A stretch of DNA of 64,000 nt from Thalassotalea sp. 1_MG-2023. Its GTDB lineage: Bacteria; Pseudomonadota; Gammaproteobacteria; Enterobacterales; Alteromonadaceae. Within the stretch, counting starts at the first letter, position 1, and every line of letters starts with the position of its first letter. The notes beneath the pieces are model-generated. The model saw nothing but the letters and a program-made list of their open reading frames with translations. It did no database searches and had not been told where the DNA came from. This document shows positions 47,344 through 56,978 of the stretch, piece after piece. Location of the stretch: positions 62,001 to 126,000 of the forward strand of contig NZ_JAUOPD010000008.1 in NCBI RefSeq assembly GCF_030546745.1, in the 5' to 3' direction. The position numbers were made by a program, and so were the translations under genes.

Positions 47344-49620
47344 ATGCATTTTCTCCGGACATTGTTGGTCATAGCAACGACATATTTTTTTTCTTTAAAC
47401 GTGTTAGCGCAAACTGCTGATTCCATACAAAATATCAATGCCAGCTGCCCGCTTCCAACTTACCCTAATATTGTTGATGGTACAGAAACCTTAAACAGCG
47501 ACACCTATAACATATGGTCAAAATCTACGCATATTAAACGAGAAAAATTTGCCCAGTTTATTGGTGGAGTAACCCTTTCAGGTCAAGGACAAGCAATTTC
47601 AGCTGATGAATTATTTGTTGATAGAACAACTTCTGCTTTGTCGGCCACGGGTAATATACACTTTCAAAACCCAACTGTTGATATTTTTGCCTCATCTTTA
47701 GATGCTAGCAAGTCACAAAACTATACCGAGTTAACACAAAGTTCTTATCAACTGGCAGGTAACCCCGGTCACGGTAGTGCGGGTAATATTAGAGTCACTG
47801 GCGATGGTACGTTAACATTAGTTGATTCTAATTTTACCACTTGTTATGGCGAGGTGCCTGATTGGCAAATTCAAGCCAGCGAGATCAGTATTTCACTCGA
47901 TGAAAACCACGGTGAAGCCTACAACGCTCGTTTTAAACTATTCGGCGTGCCTGTTTTTTATGTACCGTATTTTTCATTTCCTGTTTCGAATGAACGTAAA
48001 TCGGGTTTTCTCTACCCGAAGTTTTCTTCTTCCCAACGTACTGGCTTTCAATTTGAATCGCCTTTTTATTGGAATATTGCCCCTAATATGGACGCCACTA
48101 TCACGCCGAGATACATGTCTAAACGTGGCCTACAACTATTGACTGAATTCCGATATTTAACAGGCCAACAAAATGGTCAATTAAATATTGAATATCTAAA
48201 TAAAGATGATGAACTAAATAATGACGACAAACGCTATTTAGCACGTATTCAACATGTAGGTACTATTTCTGAAAACATTCGCGCCTATGTTGATTACACG
48301 ACAATTAGCGACGACAACTACCTTGTGGATATTAAAAGCGAACAATACAATTCAAACGATGCCTATTTGTATCAAATAGGCGAAATCGCATATTTCAGCG
48401 ATAATTGGTTTACCAAACTGCAACTGCAAGATTTTGAAGTATTAGGTGAACACCAAACGAGTTACCAAACACTGCCGCACATTGAGTTTAGTCATTTTAC
48501 ACCTCTTAACTTTTACCATGCCGAGTTCGATGTGTATTCTGAAATTACCCGATTTACATCAAATAACCTGACCTTGCCTGAAGCTGACAGATATCATTTT
48601 GAGGCGGGGTTCACGTTACCTATCTCAACACCTGCATGGTTTCTTAATTCTGAATTACGAGTGTTACAAACCAACTATCATCAAACCCGAACAGAGGCCT
48701 TTGATCGTTTAGAAAAGTCAGTAAGTAGAACCCTGCCTAAAATTCGATTACATGGCGGAATGAATTTTGACCGAGACATTACCTATTTCGATCAAGCTTT
48801 CACTCAAACCTTAGAACCACAACTACAATATTTATATATTCCAGATGAAGATCAATCTGCAATTGGCGTTTACGATACAACAACATTGCAAGATGACTAT
48901 GATGGCCTTTTTCGTGATAGACGTTTTAGTGGTTTAGACAGAATTGCACAAGCAAATCAGTATTCGTGGGGTATCACCAGCCGTTTACTCGATAATGACA
49001 ATACAGAAAAGTTTAGATTAAGTGTCGGTCGCATTGTCTACTTAAACGATACCCATGTTAGCCATAACAACCAGCAAATTGCCTCATCTGGTGAATCAGC
49101 ACTAGCCAGTGAATTGTACTTAAGTTTGAATAGAAACTGGCAATTTAGTAGTGACATTCAATACAATACAAAAGAGAACTCAACCAATCGCAGCCAAAGC
49201 TCGTTAGATTATGTTTTTGACAATAATAATACAATTCAATTGAACCATCGCTATAGCAAAAATGTCTCAGGTAGCAAGCTTGAACAAGTTTCGTTACTGA
49301 CAAGTGTTGCAATGAATAAAAATTGGCAATTTGTGGGTCGTGTGACACAAGATTTAAAAGATAAACGAAGCTTAGAAAGCTATGCAGGGTTACAATATGA
49401 AAGCTGTTGCTGGGCAGTTCGCTTTGCTTTTCACCGACATATTAACTCAAATATTGATGAGCAAAATCAATTTCAGCAAAACCGCGATGAATTTGATAGT
49501 GGATTCATGATACAGTTCATCATAAAAGGATTAGGCGGTAACAGACAACCAATAGACACAACTGAAATGTTTAACAATAGTATCTTTGGTTACAAACGCC
49601 CTTATTTTCTCAACAATTAA
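47344..49620 (+). CDS. lptD: LPS-assembly outer membrane protein LptD
   Basis: Outer-membrane translocon that inserts LPS into the outer leaflet with LptE. The 758 residues have a signal peptide (1-22, ending VLA), an N-terminal periplasmic OstA-like jellyroll (about 60-190) and a large beta-barrel. Four cysteines (35, 167, 688, 689) match the disulfide pattern that is essential in E. coli LptD. It opens the lptD-surA-pdxA-rsmA-apaG-apaH operon; its assembly depends on surA, the next gene. Confidence 0.96.
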   Translation: MHFLRTLLVIATTYFFSLNVLAQTADSIQNINASCPLPTYPNIVDGTETLNSDTYNIWSKSTHIKREKFAQFIGGVTLSGQGQAISADELFVDRTTSALSATGNIHFQNPTVDIFASSLDASKSQNYTELTQSSYQLAGNPGHGSAGNIRVTGDGTLTLVDSNFTTCYGEVPDWQIQASEISISLDENHGEAYNARFKLFGVPVFYVPYFSFPVSNERKSGFLYPKFSSSQRTGFQFESPFYWNIAPNMDATITPRYMSKRGLQLLTEFRYLTGQQNGQLNIEYLNKDDELNNDDKRYLARIQHVGTISENIRAYVDYTTISDDNYLVDIKSEQYNSNDAYLYQIGEIAYFSDNWFTKLQLQDFEVLGEHQTSYQTLPHIEFSHFTPLNFYHAEFDVYSEITRFTSNNLTLPEADRYHFEAGFTLPISTPAWFLNSELRVLQTNYHQTRTEAFDRLEKSVSRTLPKIRLHGGMNFDRDITYFDQAFTQTLEPQLQYLYIPDEDQSAIGVYDTTTLQDDYDGLFRDRRFSGLDRIAQANQYSWGITSRLLDNDNTEKFRLSVGRIVYLNDTHVSHNNQQIASSGESALASELYLSLNRNWQFSSDIQYNTKENSTNRSQSSLDYVFDNNNTIQLNHRYSKNVSGSKLEQVSLLTSVAMNKNWQFVGRVTQDLKDKRSLESYAGLQYESCCWAVRFAFHRHINSNIDEQNQFQQNRDEFDSGFMIQFIIKGLGGNRQPIDTTEMFNNSIFGYKRPYFLNN

Positions 49621-49637
49621 ACGAAGAAATATAATTA

Positions 49638-50918
49638 ATGAAAACCATATTTAAATCTTTTGTATTGGCTTGTGCCTTTATTGGCAGCTATGCATCAGCT
49701 CAAGAAGTAAAACTAGATAGCGTCGCCGTAATTGTTAATGACGGTGTGGTATTAGAATCAGAAATTCAAGATTTTCTAAGTAAAATTAAACAACAAGCGG
49801 CAAAGAAAAATCAAACATTGCCAAGTGATAAAGCATTACGTGTGCAAGTTACTGAAAAGCTAATTGACGACAACCTCGTGGCACAGTTAGGCGAGCGTAT
49901 GGGCATACAAATAAGTGATGCTCAACTTGATGAAACCATACTGTCAATTGCTCAAGATAATAATTTGACCCTAGAGCAATTTCGTCAATCCATCATCAGT
50001 GAAGGCTTAGATTATGAAAAATATCGTGAAAATGCTCGCCAAGAACTTATTAGTGGTGAAGTAACACGAAATTCTGTGCGCCGCCGCATTTATATTTCAC
50101 CACAAGAAGTAACCAACTTACTTGCTGTGATGAAAGAGCAAACGAACAATGACGTTGAGTATCGCTTAGGCCACATTTTAATTGAATTTCCACCTGAGCC
50201 TTCTCAAGATGACATAAACGCCGCAAAGACCCGCGCAGAAAAAGTGCTAAAACTACTAAATGACGGTTCAGATTTTACCCGCATTGCAATTGCGTCTTCA
50301 GGCGGTTCAAATGCCTTAGAAGGTGGTGATTTAGGCTGGCGTAGTATCAATGAATTACCCACCCTGTTTTCAGAGCTTGTTGACGGTAAAGATAAAGACA
50401 CCATATTAGGCCCAATTAGAACAGGATTAGGCTTTAGTATTGTAAAAATTCAAGATATTCGTGGTCGCCAAGTCATGGAAGTTGAAGAAGTCAACTCAAG
50501 ACACATTTTGATTGAACCCACTATTATTTTAAGTGAAGCTAAGGCCAAGGAAACATTAGAAAATCTTCGTGAACAAATTGTTTCAGGCGAAGCAGACTTT
50601 GCAGAACTTGCAAAAGAATATTCTGATGGACCAACCTCAGTAAAAGGTGGAGAGTTAGGCTGGACAGATCCAAAATCATTCGACCCTGCATTTTCGAATA
50701 CCTTAGCAAAGCTAAAAGTGAATGAAGTCTCTCAACCCTTTCGTACTTCATTTGGTTGGCATATTGCGGAGTTAACCGGAAGAAGAACGCTAGATGCAAC
50801 CCAACAAATGAATGAAAACCGCGTTTATCAAGTGCTATACAAACGTAAATACTCAATGGAAAGTGCTCGTTGGTTAAAAGAAATGCGCGACGAGGCTTAT
50901 ATCGAGATACTGGAGTAA
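49638..50918 (+). CDS. surA: Periplasmic chaperone and peptidylprolyl isomerase SurA
   Basis: Main periplasmic chaperone for outer-membrane proteins, including LptD. The 426 residues comprise a signal peptide (1-21), an N-terminal chaperone region (DSVAVIVNDGVVLESEI), two parvulin domains (about 170-270 with RLGHILIEFP, and 285-385 with SRHILIEPT and GGELGWTDP) and a C-terminal helix. The length matches E. coli SurA (428). It starts 17 bases after lptD; pdxA follows after 8 bases. Confidence 0.96.
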   Translation: MKTIFKSFVLACAFIGSYASAQEVKLDSVAVIVNDGVVLESEIQDFLSKIKQQAAKKNQTLPSDKALRVQVTEKLIDDNLVAQLGERMGIQISDAQLDETILSIAQDNNLTLEQFRQSIISEGLDYEKYRENARQELISGEVTRNSVRRRIYISPQEVTNLLAVMKEQTNNDVEYRLGHILIEFPPEPSQDDINAAKTRAEKVLKLLNDGSDFTRIAIASSGGSNALEGGDLGWRSINELPTLFSELVDGKDKDTILGPIRTGLGFSIVKIQDIRGRQVMEVEEVNSRHILIEPTIILSEAKAKETLENLREQIVSGEADFAELAKEYSDGPTSVKGGELGWTDPKSFDPAFSNTLAKLKVNEVSQPFRTSFGWHIAELTGRRTLDATQQMNENRVYQVLYKRKYSMESARWLKEMRDEAYIEILE

Positions 50919-50926
50919 TTTAAACC

Positions 50927-51919
50927 ATGGTAAATCGTATCGCGGTAACGCCAGGAGAACCTGCTGGCATCGGTCCAGATTTGATGATCCACATTGCCCA
51001 ACAAGATTGGCCAGTGCAGATCGTCGTTGTTGCTTCGCAAACACTCATGGAAGCACGCGCAAAAGAACTCAATATTGATATTGAGTTCTTAGCATACAAC
51101 GAAGACCAACCTGCAATCACGCATCAAGCCGGAACGATGACTATTTTACCTGTTGAACTGGAAGCCCCTTGCATTACCGGACAACTAAACCCTGCTAATG
51201 GCCACTATGTCGTTGAAACATTGCGCATTGCTTGTGAAAAAAACATCAGTGGCGATTTTGACGCCGTAGTCACGGGCCCTGTTCATAAAGGGCTAATCAA
51301 CAAAGCTGGCATTGCTTTTAGCGGCCATACTGAATATTTTGCGCACCAAGCCAATTGTTCTGATGTCGTCATGATGTTAGCAACAGAAGGACTACGTGTT
51401 GCACTAGTAACAACACATATTCCGCTTGCTTATGTCTCAAAAGCCATCACTCATGAACGTTTGCAGAAGGTTACCCAAATTCTTCATCACGATTTAATTG
51501 AAAAGTTTGGAATAGAATCTCCGAGAATTTATGTTTGTGGTATTAATCCCCATGCAGGTGAAGATGGTCATTTAGGTCGAGAAGAAATTGATATCATGAA
51601 CCCCGCTCTTGATGAACTTCGCGAGCAAGGCATGAACCTAATAGGGCCACTACCTGCTGATACAATTTTTCATGAAAAATATTTGCAAGATGCCGACGCC
51701 ATTTTAACCATGTTTCATGATCAAGGTTTGCCAGTATTAAAATATAAAGGCTTTGGTAATTCAGTCAACATTACACTAGGCTTACCTTTTATAAGAACTT
51801 CTGTAGATCATGGTACAGCCGTTGAATTAGCAGGTACAAATCAGGCAGACCCAGGTAGTTTTCGCCAAGCAATTTCGACAGCCATTGAGCTTGCTAATAA
51901 CCATAATTCAAGAAAATAG
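50927..51919 (+). CDS. pdxA: 4-hydroxythreonine-4-phosphate dehydrogenase PdxA
   Basis: NAD-dependent enzyme of pyridoxal 5'-phosphate synthesis. The 330 residues show [13 protein letters not shown] at the N-terminus, [23 protein letters not shown], the metal ligand His in [11 protein letters not shown] and [12 protein letters not shown]. The length matches E. coli PdxA (329). It lies in the conserved order between surA and rsmA, 8 bases after surA with GGAG in the gap. Confidence 0.96.
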   Translation: MVNRIAVTPGEPAGIGPDLMIHIAQQDWPVQIVVVASQTLMEARAKELNIDIEFLAYNEDQPAITHQAGTMTILPVELEAPCITGQLNPANGHYVVETLRIACEKNISGDFDAVVTGPVHKGLINKAGIAFSGHTEYFAHQANCSDVVMMLATEGLRVALVTTHIPLAYVSKAITHERLQKVTQILHHDLIEKFGIESPRIYVCGINPHAGEDGHLGREEIDIMNPALDELREQGMNLIGPLPADTIFHEKYLQDADAILTMFHDQGLPVLKYKGFGNSVNITLGLPFIRTSVDHGTAVELAGTNQADPGSFRQAISTAIELANNHNSRK

Positions 51920-51934
51920 GTATGTTTTACATCA

Positions 51935-52750
51935 ATGAGTAAAAATAGCCATTTAGGTCATCAAGCCAGAAAACGTTTCGGGCAAAACTTTCTTCATGAT
52001 CAAGCAATCATCAGTCAAATTGTTGATGCAATTAATCCTGAGCCAGGTGAAAACCTGGTAGAAATTGGCCCTGGTTTAGGCGCCCTTACAGAACCTGTGA
52101 TAGAGCGAGCTGGTGACATTTCTGTTGTAGAGCTTGATCGGGACTTAGCGCATCGATTAAGACATCACCCATTTCTAGCCAAGCACCTAACCATTTACGA
52201 GCAAGATGCACTAAAATTTGATTTTACCTCGATTTGTAAAGCAGATAAGCCGTTAAAAATCTTTGGCAACCTGCCATACAATATCTCTACACCACTTATC
52301 TTTCATTTGCTTAGCTTTCGCGATGCGGTAAAAGACATGCATTTTATGCTGCAAAAAGAGGTTGTAGAAAGAATGGCCGCGGGCCCTAATAGCAAAACAT
52401 ACGGCCGACTTTCCATCATGACTCAATATCAATGTCAGGTTATTCCTGTAATGGAAATTGGCCCAGAAGCTTTTCAGCCACCTCCGAAGGTTGATTCTGC
52501 TATTGTACGTTTAGTGCCTCACAAAGAAATAGCCAACCCAGTGAAAAAATTGTCAGCATTAAACCAAGTATGTCTTACTGCTTTTAATCAACGCCGAAAA
52601 ACAATTCGTAACAGCTTTAAAAAACTTATTGACGTTGATGCGATTGAATCGTTAGGCATTGACGCAAGTTTACGTCCAGAAAATATTTCATTAGATCAAT
52701 ATATCGCCTTAGCCAATTATTTAGTTGACCACCAAAGCAATGACCAATAA
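51935..52750 (+). CDS. rsmA: 16S rRNA A1518/A1519 dimethyltransferase RsmA (KsgA)
   Basis: Dimethylates two adjacent adenines in helix 45 of 16S rRNA, a late 30S assembly check; its loss gives kasugamycin resistance. The 271 residues have the N-terminal [14 protein letters not shown] site [14 protein letters not shown] (about residues 44-57) and the catalytic [12 protein letters not shown]. The C-terminal helical domain contains [13 protein letters not shown]. Its 3' end overlaps the apaG start by 11 bases. Confidence 0.97.
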   Translation: MSKNSHLGHQARKRFGQNFLHDQAIISQIVDAINPEPGENLVEIGPGLGALTEPVIERAGDISVVELDRDLAHRLRHHPFLAKHLTIYEQDALKFDFTSICKADKPLKIFGNLPYNISTPLIFHLLSFRDAVKDMHFMLQKEVVERMAAGPNSKTYGRLSIMTQYQCQVIPVMEIGPEAFQPPPKVDSAIVRLVPHKEIANPVKKLSALNQVCLTAFNQRRKTIRNSFKKLIDVDAIESLGIDASLRPENISLDQYIALANYLVDHQSNDQ

Positions 52751-53120
52751 ATCAGAGCAAGTTATCGTTACCGTTGATACACATTACCTCGAAGAGCAGT
52801 CAAGTGAGCGTGATCAACGCTATGTGTTCAGTTATACCATCACCATTGAGAACCAATCAGAGTTTCCAGTAAAGTTATTATCTCGCTATTGGCTGATCAC
52901 TGATGCGAACGACGAAAAATCAACGGTTGTTGGTGAAGGCGTGATCGGTGAACAACCAATTATTAACAGTGGTTCATCATTTACTTATACCAGCGGCTGT
53001 GCTTTAAAAACCCCCGTTGGTACCATGCAAGGGCACTATCAAATGATTGATAACAACAATGCCCCATTGAAAGTCGATATACCTATCTTTCGTTTGGCAA
53101 CACCCAATATTTTACACTAA
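52740..53120 (+). CDS. apaG: Co2+/Mg2+ efflux-associated protein ApaG
   Basis: Single-domain immunoglobulin-like beta-sandwich protein of 126 residues; molecular function is unresolved, with genetic links to Co2+ resistance. [13 protein letters not shown] and [20 protein letters not shown] are strong family signatures, and [20 protein letters not shown] follows. I chose the ATG at 52740, inside the rsmA end, because it gives the usual length (125 in E. coli); a TTG five codons upstream is the alternative. apaH follows after 5 bases. Confidence 0.95.
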   Translation: MTNKSEQVIVTVDTHYLEEQSSERDQRYVFSYTITIENQSEFPVKLLSRYWLITDANDEKSTVVGEGVIGEQPIINSGSSFTYTSGCALKTPVGTMQGHYQMIDNNNAPLKVDIPIFRLATPNILH

Positions 53121-53125
53121 CGTTT

Positions 53126-53941
53126 ATGGCTACGTACTTCATCGGTGATATACAAGGCTGCTATCAAGAATTACGTTTATTGCTTGAGCAGGTTTCGTTT
53201 TCTCCTGATAAAGATGAATTATGGGTTGCAGGTGACATGGTGGCAAGAGGACCTGACTCATACCACACGTTAAAATATTTGATGTCATTAGAAGACTCAG
53301 TTAAAGCAGTATTAGGCAACCATGATCTGCATTTACTCGCCACTTATGCAGGGTTAAAAAAAGCAAAAGATAAAGACAAGCTTCAGGCGTTGTTATCAGC
53401 CCCTGAAATCGAAAATATTATTGAATGGCTAGCTCGACAACCTTTATTGCGAAAACTTCCCAATGAACAAGTTTACATGTCTCATGCGGGCCTTTCTCCT
53501 CAGTGGAAAATTAAAAACGCTATAGAGTGCGCTGATTTTGCAACAAAAAAACTGTCCGATAAAAATAGAAACTATTGGCTCTCTATTATGTACGGAGAAA
53601 CACCTAATAATTGGCAAGATGTAAATAGCAAAGAAGATAAATTTCGCTACACCATTAACGCCTTAACCCGCATGCGGTATTGCTATAAAGACGGCAGTTT
53701 AGATTTTTCTTGTAAAAGCTCTCCTGAAAATACACCGAACCACCTAAGCCCATGGTTTTGTCAAACAACAAAACAGTTAAAAAAAGCACATTGGGTTTTC
53801 GGTCATTGGGCGGCATTAGAAGGTGATGTTCCTGTAGAAAACATTTATGCGCTCGATACCGGCTGTGTCTGGGGTGGAGAATTGACCTTACTTCGTTGGC
53901 ATGATAAACAATACTTTAGACAGCAAGCCATAAAAAACTGA
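53126..53941 (+). CDS. apaH: Diadenosine tetraphosphatase ApaH
   Basis: Symmetrical Ap4A hydrolase that also removes Np4 caps from RNA. The 271 residues have the metallophosphatase motifs GDIQGCYQEL (7-16), GDMVARGPDS, GNHDLHLLA and the distal His pairs in SHAGLSPQW and FGHWAALEG. The length matches the family. It is the last gene of the lptD operon; a separate transcription start for the chemoreceptor gene follows. Confidence 0.96.
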   Translation: MATYFIGDIQGCYQELRLLLEQVSFSPDKDELWVAGDMVARGPDSYHTLKYLMSLEDSVKAVLGNHDLHLLATYAGLKKAKDKDKLQALLSAPEIENIIEWLARQPLLRKLPNEQVYMSHAGLSPQWKIKNAIECADFATKKLSDKNRNYWLSIMYGETPNNWQDVNSKEDKFRYTINALTRMRYCYKDGSLDFSCKSSPENTPNHLSPWFCQTTKQLKKAHWVFGHWAALEGDVPVENIYALDTGCVWGGELTLLRWHDKQYFRQQAIKN

Positions 53942-53994
53942 CGTAAAGCAACAAGTAAAGGTGTAATTCATTTCAAGCTTGTTATACTAGCTGT

Positions 53995-54021
53995 TAAGGA
54001 AAGTAGGCAAGGTGCCGATAT
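53995..54021 (+). promoter_or_regulatory. Sigma-28 (FliA) type promoter for the chemoreceptor gene
   Basis: TAAGGAAA (53995-54002) and GCCGATAT (54014-54021) are separated by 11 bases. The known FliA consensus is TAAAGTTT-N11-GCCGATAA; the -10 part matches seven of eight. It lies 68 bases before the chemoreceptor ATG. Confidence 0.65.
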
Positions 54022-54088
54022 AGGCATAAATAACAAATAAAATACCTACTTTTTGTATCAACACCCAAATTAACTATTGGTGGTCTCA

Positions 54089-56107
54089 ATGAATTTGACT
54101 GTGAAAGTAAAAATAATTGGTGGTTTTTCCATCATTGCTGTTTTACTCGTTCTTACAAGTATTATCTCTTTAAGCAACTTAAATAATATTCATCATGCAA
54201 CACTTAAACAAAGTGAACTTGCCATTCCAACACTAAGCTCGAGTACAACCCTGGCAAATGAACTTAGTCAAATAGGTGGCTTAACGTTACGTGGTTATTA
54301 TCAAACCGAACTAGATGGCTTGGCAGACAACTTAAAACGTTTTAATACTATTAACCAATTGTTTATTGCTGAGCATAAAAAATTAAAATCTATTGTTAGC
54401 AAAGAGAAAGCATTACTGACCAATTTAGCAAAGATTGGTGATATACATGCTAATGTTGAAGAAAATATCAACGCCGTATTTAGTAACCGAAAAACAGCAA
54501 TAGAACAATATAATGTTGCATTAGATACCATCGATGTACTTGAAGAGAAAGCAGATGATGCTGCAACGCTCATGCTCGATTTAGCCGATCATGACTTAGC
54601 AGACACCAAATTACAGCGAGCTGTGTCATTAGGGGAGCAATTAGAATTTCAGTTAAATGGTATTGTTGCTTCATCGTTTGAATATCGAGATCTAAGAAAT
54701 ACCCAAGCAACAGAGTTAGTAGAAAGCCAAATTTTAACTGGCTATGAAAATGCTAAACGCGTTATTCGTGAAATAAGCAACGAACTTACCTTAAATAATG
54801 CTGGTGGTATTTCTGATGAACTGACCAATATTGAAAAGCATCTCGATGATCTTTTACTAGGTAGCTCGAGCATTTTCACCATCAAAAATGCACAATTAGC
54901 TGCCCGCGAACAAGCAACTTCTCAATTAGAAGCGGCAGATAAAAACATTGCTTTAGCAAAAAATGTGCTTGCCACACAAGTTGAATTAGCCAATAAAACC
55001 ACCAATGAAGCAGGTATTTTAGTTGAAGAGTCGGTGTCTACAGGTACAACCGTTACCTGGATGATAATGTTAGTATCGATTGCTTTGGCGGCTAGCATTG
55101 CCTTCTTCGTGTTAATTAGCATCACACGCCCACTATCACGTGTTAATGACATGCTAAATGTTGTTGCCTCTGGCGACCTTTCTCGGAAGCTGGATGATTC
55201 AGGTAAAGATGAATTTGCCACATTATCGCGTAATTGTAATACTGTAATTGATAGCCTACGTAACCTAATTACGGGTATCGTGAGCCGTTCGACGCAACTT
55301 GCAACCGCAGCCGAACAAACATCAGCAGTGACAGCACAAGGCTCAACAGCGATTGAAGAACAACGCACACAGGTTGAACAAGCAGCTTCTGCAACCACAG
55401 AAATGAGTAGTACCTCACAAAGCGTGCTTTCAAGTGCCAATGATGCGTTAGGTGAAATCAAACAAGCCGATGATGAAGCAGAAAGAATCAAAGGCATTTC
55501 TAATCGCAACCGTATGACCATCGAACAGTTAGCAAGCGAAGTAGAAGACGCCTCGCAAGTCATTAACAAACTACAGCAAGACAGCGCATCAATTGGCGGT
55601 ATTCTTGATGTAATTAGAGGAATAGCAGAGCAAACCAACTTACTGGCGTTAAACGCAGCTATTGAGGCCGCACGAGCTGGTGAACAAGGCCGTGGCTTCG
55701 CCGTTGTTGCCGATGAAGTACGAACGCTAGCAAGTAGAACGCAAGAGTCTACTCAAGAAATTCAGAACATGATTGAAGTATTACAAACAGGTGCAGAGAA
55801 AGCGGTATCTGTCATGGAGACCGGTAAGAAACAGGCCTCTGAATGTGTGGTACAAAGTGGCGAAGCAGAAAAAGCGCTAGAAGTTATTACCCATGCAGTA
55901 CATGAAGCCTTTGATCGTAGCTCACAAATTGCCAGTGCCGCCGAAGAACAAAGCACGGTTGCCCATGAAATCAGTGAAAACTTAGAGTCTATTGTTGCCA
56001 TTGCAGAGCAAACCACAGCTGGCTCTCAACAAACAGCTCAATCAAGTAGCGAAGTGGCCCAGTTAGCCGAGGAACTACAACAATCAGTTAGAGAGTTTAA
56101 GCTGTAG
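54089..56107 (+). CDS. Methyl-accepting chemotaxis protein
   Basis: Transmembrane chemoreceptor of 672 residues. A first membrane helix (about 7-28), a long helical periplasmic sensor region (about 30-315), a second membrane helix (about 317-340), a HAMP domain (about 342-395) and a cytoplasmic signalling coiled coil follow in order. The hairpin tip [21 protein letters not shown] is near-invariant and binds CheA and CheW. The C-terminus lacks a CheR-binding NWETF-like pentapeptide. The ATG at 54089 follows GGTGG; an upstream TTG (54077) is less likely. The ligand is not predictable. It is flanked by its own promoter and terminator. Confidence 0.95.
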   Translation: MNLTVKVKIIGGFSIIAVLLVLTSIISLSNLNNIHHATLKQSELAIPTLSSSTTLANELSQIGGLTLRGYYQTELDGLADNLKRFNTINQLFIAEHKKLKSIVSKEKALLTNLAKIGDIHANVEENINAVFSNRKTAIEQYNVALDTIDVLEEKADDAATLMLDLADHDLADTKLQRAVSLGEQLEFQLNGIVASSFEYRDLRNTQATELVESQILTGYENAKRVIREISNELTLNNAGGISDELTNIEKHLDDLLLGSSSIFTIKNAQLAAREQATSQLEAADKNIALAKNVLATQVELANKTTNEAGILVEESVSTGTTVTWMIMLVSIALAASIAFFVLISITRPLSRVNDMLNVVASGDLSRKLDDSGKDEFATLSRNCNTVIDSLRNLITGIVSRSTQLATAAEQTSAVTAQGSTAIEEQRTQVEQAASATTEMSSTSQSVLSSANDALGEIKQADDEAERIKGISNRNRMTIEQLASEVEDASQVINKLQQDSASIGGILDVIRGIAEQTNLLALNAAIEAARAGEQGRGFAVVADEVRTLASRTQESTQEIQNMIEVLQTGAEKAVSVMETGKKQASECVVQSGEAEKALEVITHAVHEAFDRSSQIASAAEEQSTVAHEISENLESIVAIAEQTTAGSQQTAQSSSEVAQLAEELQQSVREFKL

Positions 56108-56130
56108 CTGTAGTCTTAATAATCTCGATA

Positions 56131-56160
56131 AAACGGCACCTCGTTAGGTGCCGTTTTTTT
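56131..56160 (+). terminator. Rho-independent terminator of the chemoreceptor gene
   Basis: Eleven-base stem AAACGGCACCT / AGGTGCCGTTT with a four-base loop and a run of T residues, 24 bases after the stop. Confidence 0.92.
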
Positions 56161-56295
56161 AAGTGATTTACCGCGCATTTTTAAATTCAAAAAAGTCGAT
56201 TATAGTGTCTGCAACCACTACGTTTGCTTTGATATACCAGTTTACTCTACTTACCGTGTGGAAAATCAGGAACTATAAAATATTGGGTGACTTAA

Positions 56296-56781
56296 TTAAC
56301 GTCTTTCATAAACACAGAAATCTAATGCATAGGCATTTTTATCATCCGGTGCACGTGTTTCACAACTCACTTTTTTCCAATCGTTATCATATTCAGGAAA
56401 ACGAGTATCACCAGCAATGTGTCCATCTATATGAGTAATATACAAACGATCGGCTTTTGGTAAACAATGTTGATAAATGGCCCCACCACCAATAACCATT
56501 ATTTCTTCAACACCCTTTGCTGTATCTAGTGCTTGTTCAACAGAATTTACCGTCGTGATCCCATCAGCTTCATACGATGGATCACGAGAAATAACAATAT
56601 TTAAACGTCCGGGTAATGGTCTACCTATCGACTCAAAAGTTTTTCTGCCCATGATCACAGGCTTACCAAGCGTGGTTTTTTTAAAATAAGCGAGATCGGC
56701 AGGTAAATGCCACGGCATATCATTATCTCTGCCAATAATACGATCAGCTGCATGCGCAACAATCATAGACAAAATAGTCAT
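56296..56781 (-). CDS. folA: Dihydrofolate reductase FolA
   Basis: NADPH-dependent reductase making tetrahydrofolate; trimethoprim target. From this ATG it has 161 residues: MTILSMIVAHAADRIIGRDNDMPWHLPADL holds the substrate-binding core including the conserved Asp-Met-Pro-Trp-His-Leu-Pro run, GRKTFESIGRPLPGR binds NADPH, and MVIGGGAIYQ is the second cofactor motif. The length equals that of E. coli FolA (159). AAGGA lies five bases before the ATG, so the in-frame upstream ATG at 56835 is not the start. A single-gene unit next to the iron-uptake genes. Confidence 0.96.
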   Translation of the reverse strand: MTILSMIVAHAADRIIGRDNDMPWHLPADLAYFKKTTLGKPVIMGRKTFESIGRPLPGRLNIVISRDPSYEADGITTVNSVEQALDTAKGVEEIMVIGGGAIYQHCLPKADRLYITHIDGHIAGDTRFPEYDNDWKKVSCETRAPDDKNAYALDFCVYERR

Positions 56782-56923
56782 AAAAATCCTTAGAATAAAA
56801 GCGATAATAAATTTTACCGCAAAGGGAATGAGCAAGCTAGAAAGCCCTGTATTTTCTGTTCAATAAAACTACGCTTTCTTTGAAAGTAGACAACGTTAAA
56901 AAAACCTTATTTGCGGTTGTAAA

Positions 56924-56938
56924 TAATAACGATTTGCA
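56924..56938 (+). promoter_or_regulatory. Fur-box-like site upstream of the TonB receptor
   Basis: TAATAAC-G-ATTTGCA matches ten of fourteen positions of the 7-1-7 Fur model TGATAAT-N-ATTATCA, 40 bases before the receptor ATG. A moderate match; iron control is expected from the downstream genes. Confidence 0.35.
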
Positions 56939-56978
56939 ATATCATCCACGAAATTTTTAAACATCATCTCTATTTTTT

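Noticed and set aside
54922-55638. Long antisense open frame (238 codons) opposite the chemoreceptor gene
   Set aside because: It is a shadow of the Ala/Gln/Ser-rich coiled coil on the plus strand; no start signal and no recognisable domain.
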